DNA of 6,827 bases. Origin: Candidatus Pelagibacterales bacterium (GTDB taxonomy: Bacteria; Pseudomonadota; Alphaproteobacteria; Pelagibacterales; AG-422-B15). The notes under the pieces are model-generated. The model was not told the origin of the DNA and did not search any database. It worked only from the letters and a program-made list of their open reading frames with translations. The translations under genes were made by a program, and so were the position numbers. Where the stretch lies: contig JADHQX010000070.1 in assembly GCA_016777745.1 (NCBI GenBank), positions 1-6,827 on the forward strand, read 5' to 3'. Positions 5,667-6,827 of this stretch are shown one piece after another (the stretch's first letter is position 1; each line of letters begins with the position of its first letter).

Positions 5667-6827
5667 ATGCAAACAGAACCAGTTGCGTTAAATATCGAAC
5701 AAATTGCCCGGGTAGACATCGCCGGTGGCGGGCAGGTTACAGTCGAGGACGGATATGCCTATATAGGTCACATGGATGCGCCACATGGCACCACCATCAT
5801 TGACATCAAAGACCCCTACAATCCCAAAATTGTTGCCGAAATTAAACTTGAAGATCATTTATCCCACACCCACAAAGTAAGGGTTGCCGGTGATATCATG
5901 ATAACCAATGTTGAGCAGGCGCAGCGACATCTTTTACGGCGCGGTGAACGACTGCCAGCACTTCGCGACCAATTACGCGGCGAATTGGGGCGCGAGGCAA
6001 CTGATGCAGAATTAGCCGAGGCACTTGGCGTTCCGGCGTTAAAAATTGCTGATATTGATCATTTTCTTGCTAATGGCTACCACGATGGTGGCTTTCGCGT
6101 TTGGGATATCTCTGACCGGTCAAAGCCAAAACTATTATCCTATATCCGCACGCATGGCTTTGGCACTCACCGGTTTGATATGGATAAGAATTACGCCTAT
6201 ATTTCGACCGAAATGGAGGGTTACGTTGGCAATATTTTAGTGATTTATGATCTTGCCGACCCCAGCAATCCGGTTGAAGTATCACGCTGGCATATGCCGG
6301 GTCAGCACCTTGCCGCTGGTGAGACACCGACATGGTCAGGCTATAAAAACCGGTTACATCACGCCTTGAGGGTCGGCGATGAAATGTGGGCTGCAGTCTG
6401 GTATGCGGGTTTTCAGGTGATTGACGTCAAAGATATCAAAAATCCCAAAACCCTTGCATCGCATAATTATCATCCACCTTTTCCCGAGCCAACGCACACC
6501 GTTTTGCCGTGCGAGCAACTGATTGACGGTCGGCGGATTGCCGTTGTTGTTGATGAAGAGCACGACCACACGCCCGGCCTGCTTCACGGCTTTTTGTGGG
6601 TTTTCGACATCACCGACCTCGATAATATCCATGCATTATCGGCTTTTGATGTCAGCGAGATGGACTCACCATGGTCGCGTGCAAAGGGCCGATTTGGCGC
6701 ACATCAATTCCGCGAAAAGATCGACACTACGCTGGTTTATGCAACCTGGTTCTCAGGCGGATTGCGGGTGGTTGATATTGCTGACCCGTTCAAACCACGC
6801 GAGGTAGCGCATTATATTCCGCTTCCT
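5667..6827 (+). CDS. LVIVD-repeat beta-propeller protein, 3' end missing
   Basis: An open frame of 387 codons runs from ATG 5667 past the window end. It consists of repeated units of the LVIVD type, each ending in a strand such as TTIIDIKDPYNPKIV (42-56), GGFRVWDISDRSKP (141-154), LVIYDLADPSNPVEV (191-205), FQVIDVKDIKNPKTL (249-263), LWVFDITDLDN (310-320) and GGLRVVDIADPFKPREV (364-380). This predicts a beta-propeller. By comparison with family members as I remember them, roughly 40-60 residues are missing, including a final asparagine/aspartate-rich blade. No signal peptide or membrane segment is visible, so it is probably cytoplasmic. Histidines recur at blade starts (H67, H69, H168, H231, H232, H277, H346), which could build a central metal site. 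Residues about 85-135 are a charged helical insert resembling sigma-70 region 3. It sits 9 bp after tctA with GGCGGA as ribosome site, so it belongs to the transport operon. LVIVD proteins have no well-established biochemical function; a role in carboxylate processing or sensing is only suggested by context. Confidence 0.88.
   Translation, partial: MQTEPVALNIEQIARVDIAGGGQVTVEDGYAYIGHMDAPHGTTIIDIKDPYNPKIVAEIKLEDHLSHTHKVRVAGDIMITNVEQAQRHLLRRGERLPALRDQLRGELGREATDAELAEALGVPALKIADIDHFLANGYHDGGFRVWDISDRSKPKLLSYIRTHGFGTHRFDMDKNYAYISTEMEGYVGNILVIYDLADPSNPVEVSRWHMPGQHLAAGETPTWSGYKNRLHHALRVGDEMWAAVWYAGFQVIDVKDIKNPKTLASHNYHPPFPEPTHTVLPCEQLIDGRRIAVVVDEEHDHTPGLLHGFLWVFDITDLDNIHALSAFDVSEMDSPWSRAKGRFGAHQFREKIDTTLVYATWFSGGLRVVDIADPFKPREVAHYIPLP

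Noticed and set aside
6046..6807. Short frames on both strands over the LVIVD gene
   Set aside because: They are shadows; the frame from 5667 is open for 387 codons and carries all the repeats.

Overview
The window looks like a catabolic and transport locus from a Gram-negative proteobacterium, most likely an alphaproteobacterium. The evidence is a Tat-exported Bug/TctC-type periplasmic receptor, a tripartite tricarboxylate transporter (TTT), an FCD-type GntR regulator and a HtrA-like protein, all in a genome of medium GC. A marine lineage such as SAR116-like alphaproteobacteria would fit, but that is inference and not shown by the sequence. No rRNA, tRNA, CRISPR array, insertion sequence or attachment site was seen.

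Layout. Positions 1-521 (+) hold the 3' end of a trypsin-like/PDZ protein of the HtrA fold whose catalytic-serine position reads Ala. It converges on a fumarylacetoacetate hydrolase (FAH) family enzyme at 652-1521 (-). That gene is divergent from an FCD-type GntR regulator at 1629-2387 (+) across a gap of about 107 bp that must hold both promoters. After a 148-bp leader with a nested inverted repeat come four same-strand genes: the TTT substrate-binding receptor (tctC, 2536-3543), the small membrane subunit (tctB, 3634-4146), the large membrane subunit (tctA, 4149-5657), and a LVIVD-repeat beta-propeller protein (5667 to beyond the window end). A terminator-like hairpin separates tctC from tctB. 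tctB, tctA and the LVIVD gene are packed with gaps of 2 and 9 bp.

How it may work together (inference). The receptor captures an unidentified carboxylate in the periplasm and TctA/TctB import it. The FAH-family enzyme, which carries the His/Glu and metal-site residues of acylpyruvase/diketo-acid hydrolases, processes it or a downstream keto-acid. The GntR regulator probably senses a carboxylate and controls its own gene, the divergent enzyme gene and perhaps the transporter. The role of the LVIVD propeller is unknown. It is the least understood part of the locus and carries an unexpected helical insert resembling sigma-70 region 3. The best candidates for something new are this propeller protein and its coupling to a TTT operon.
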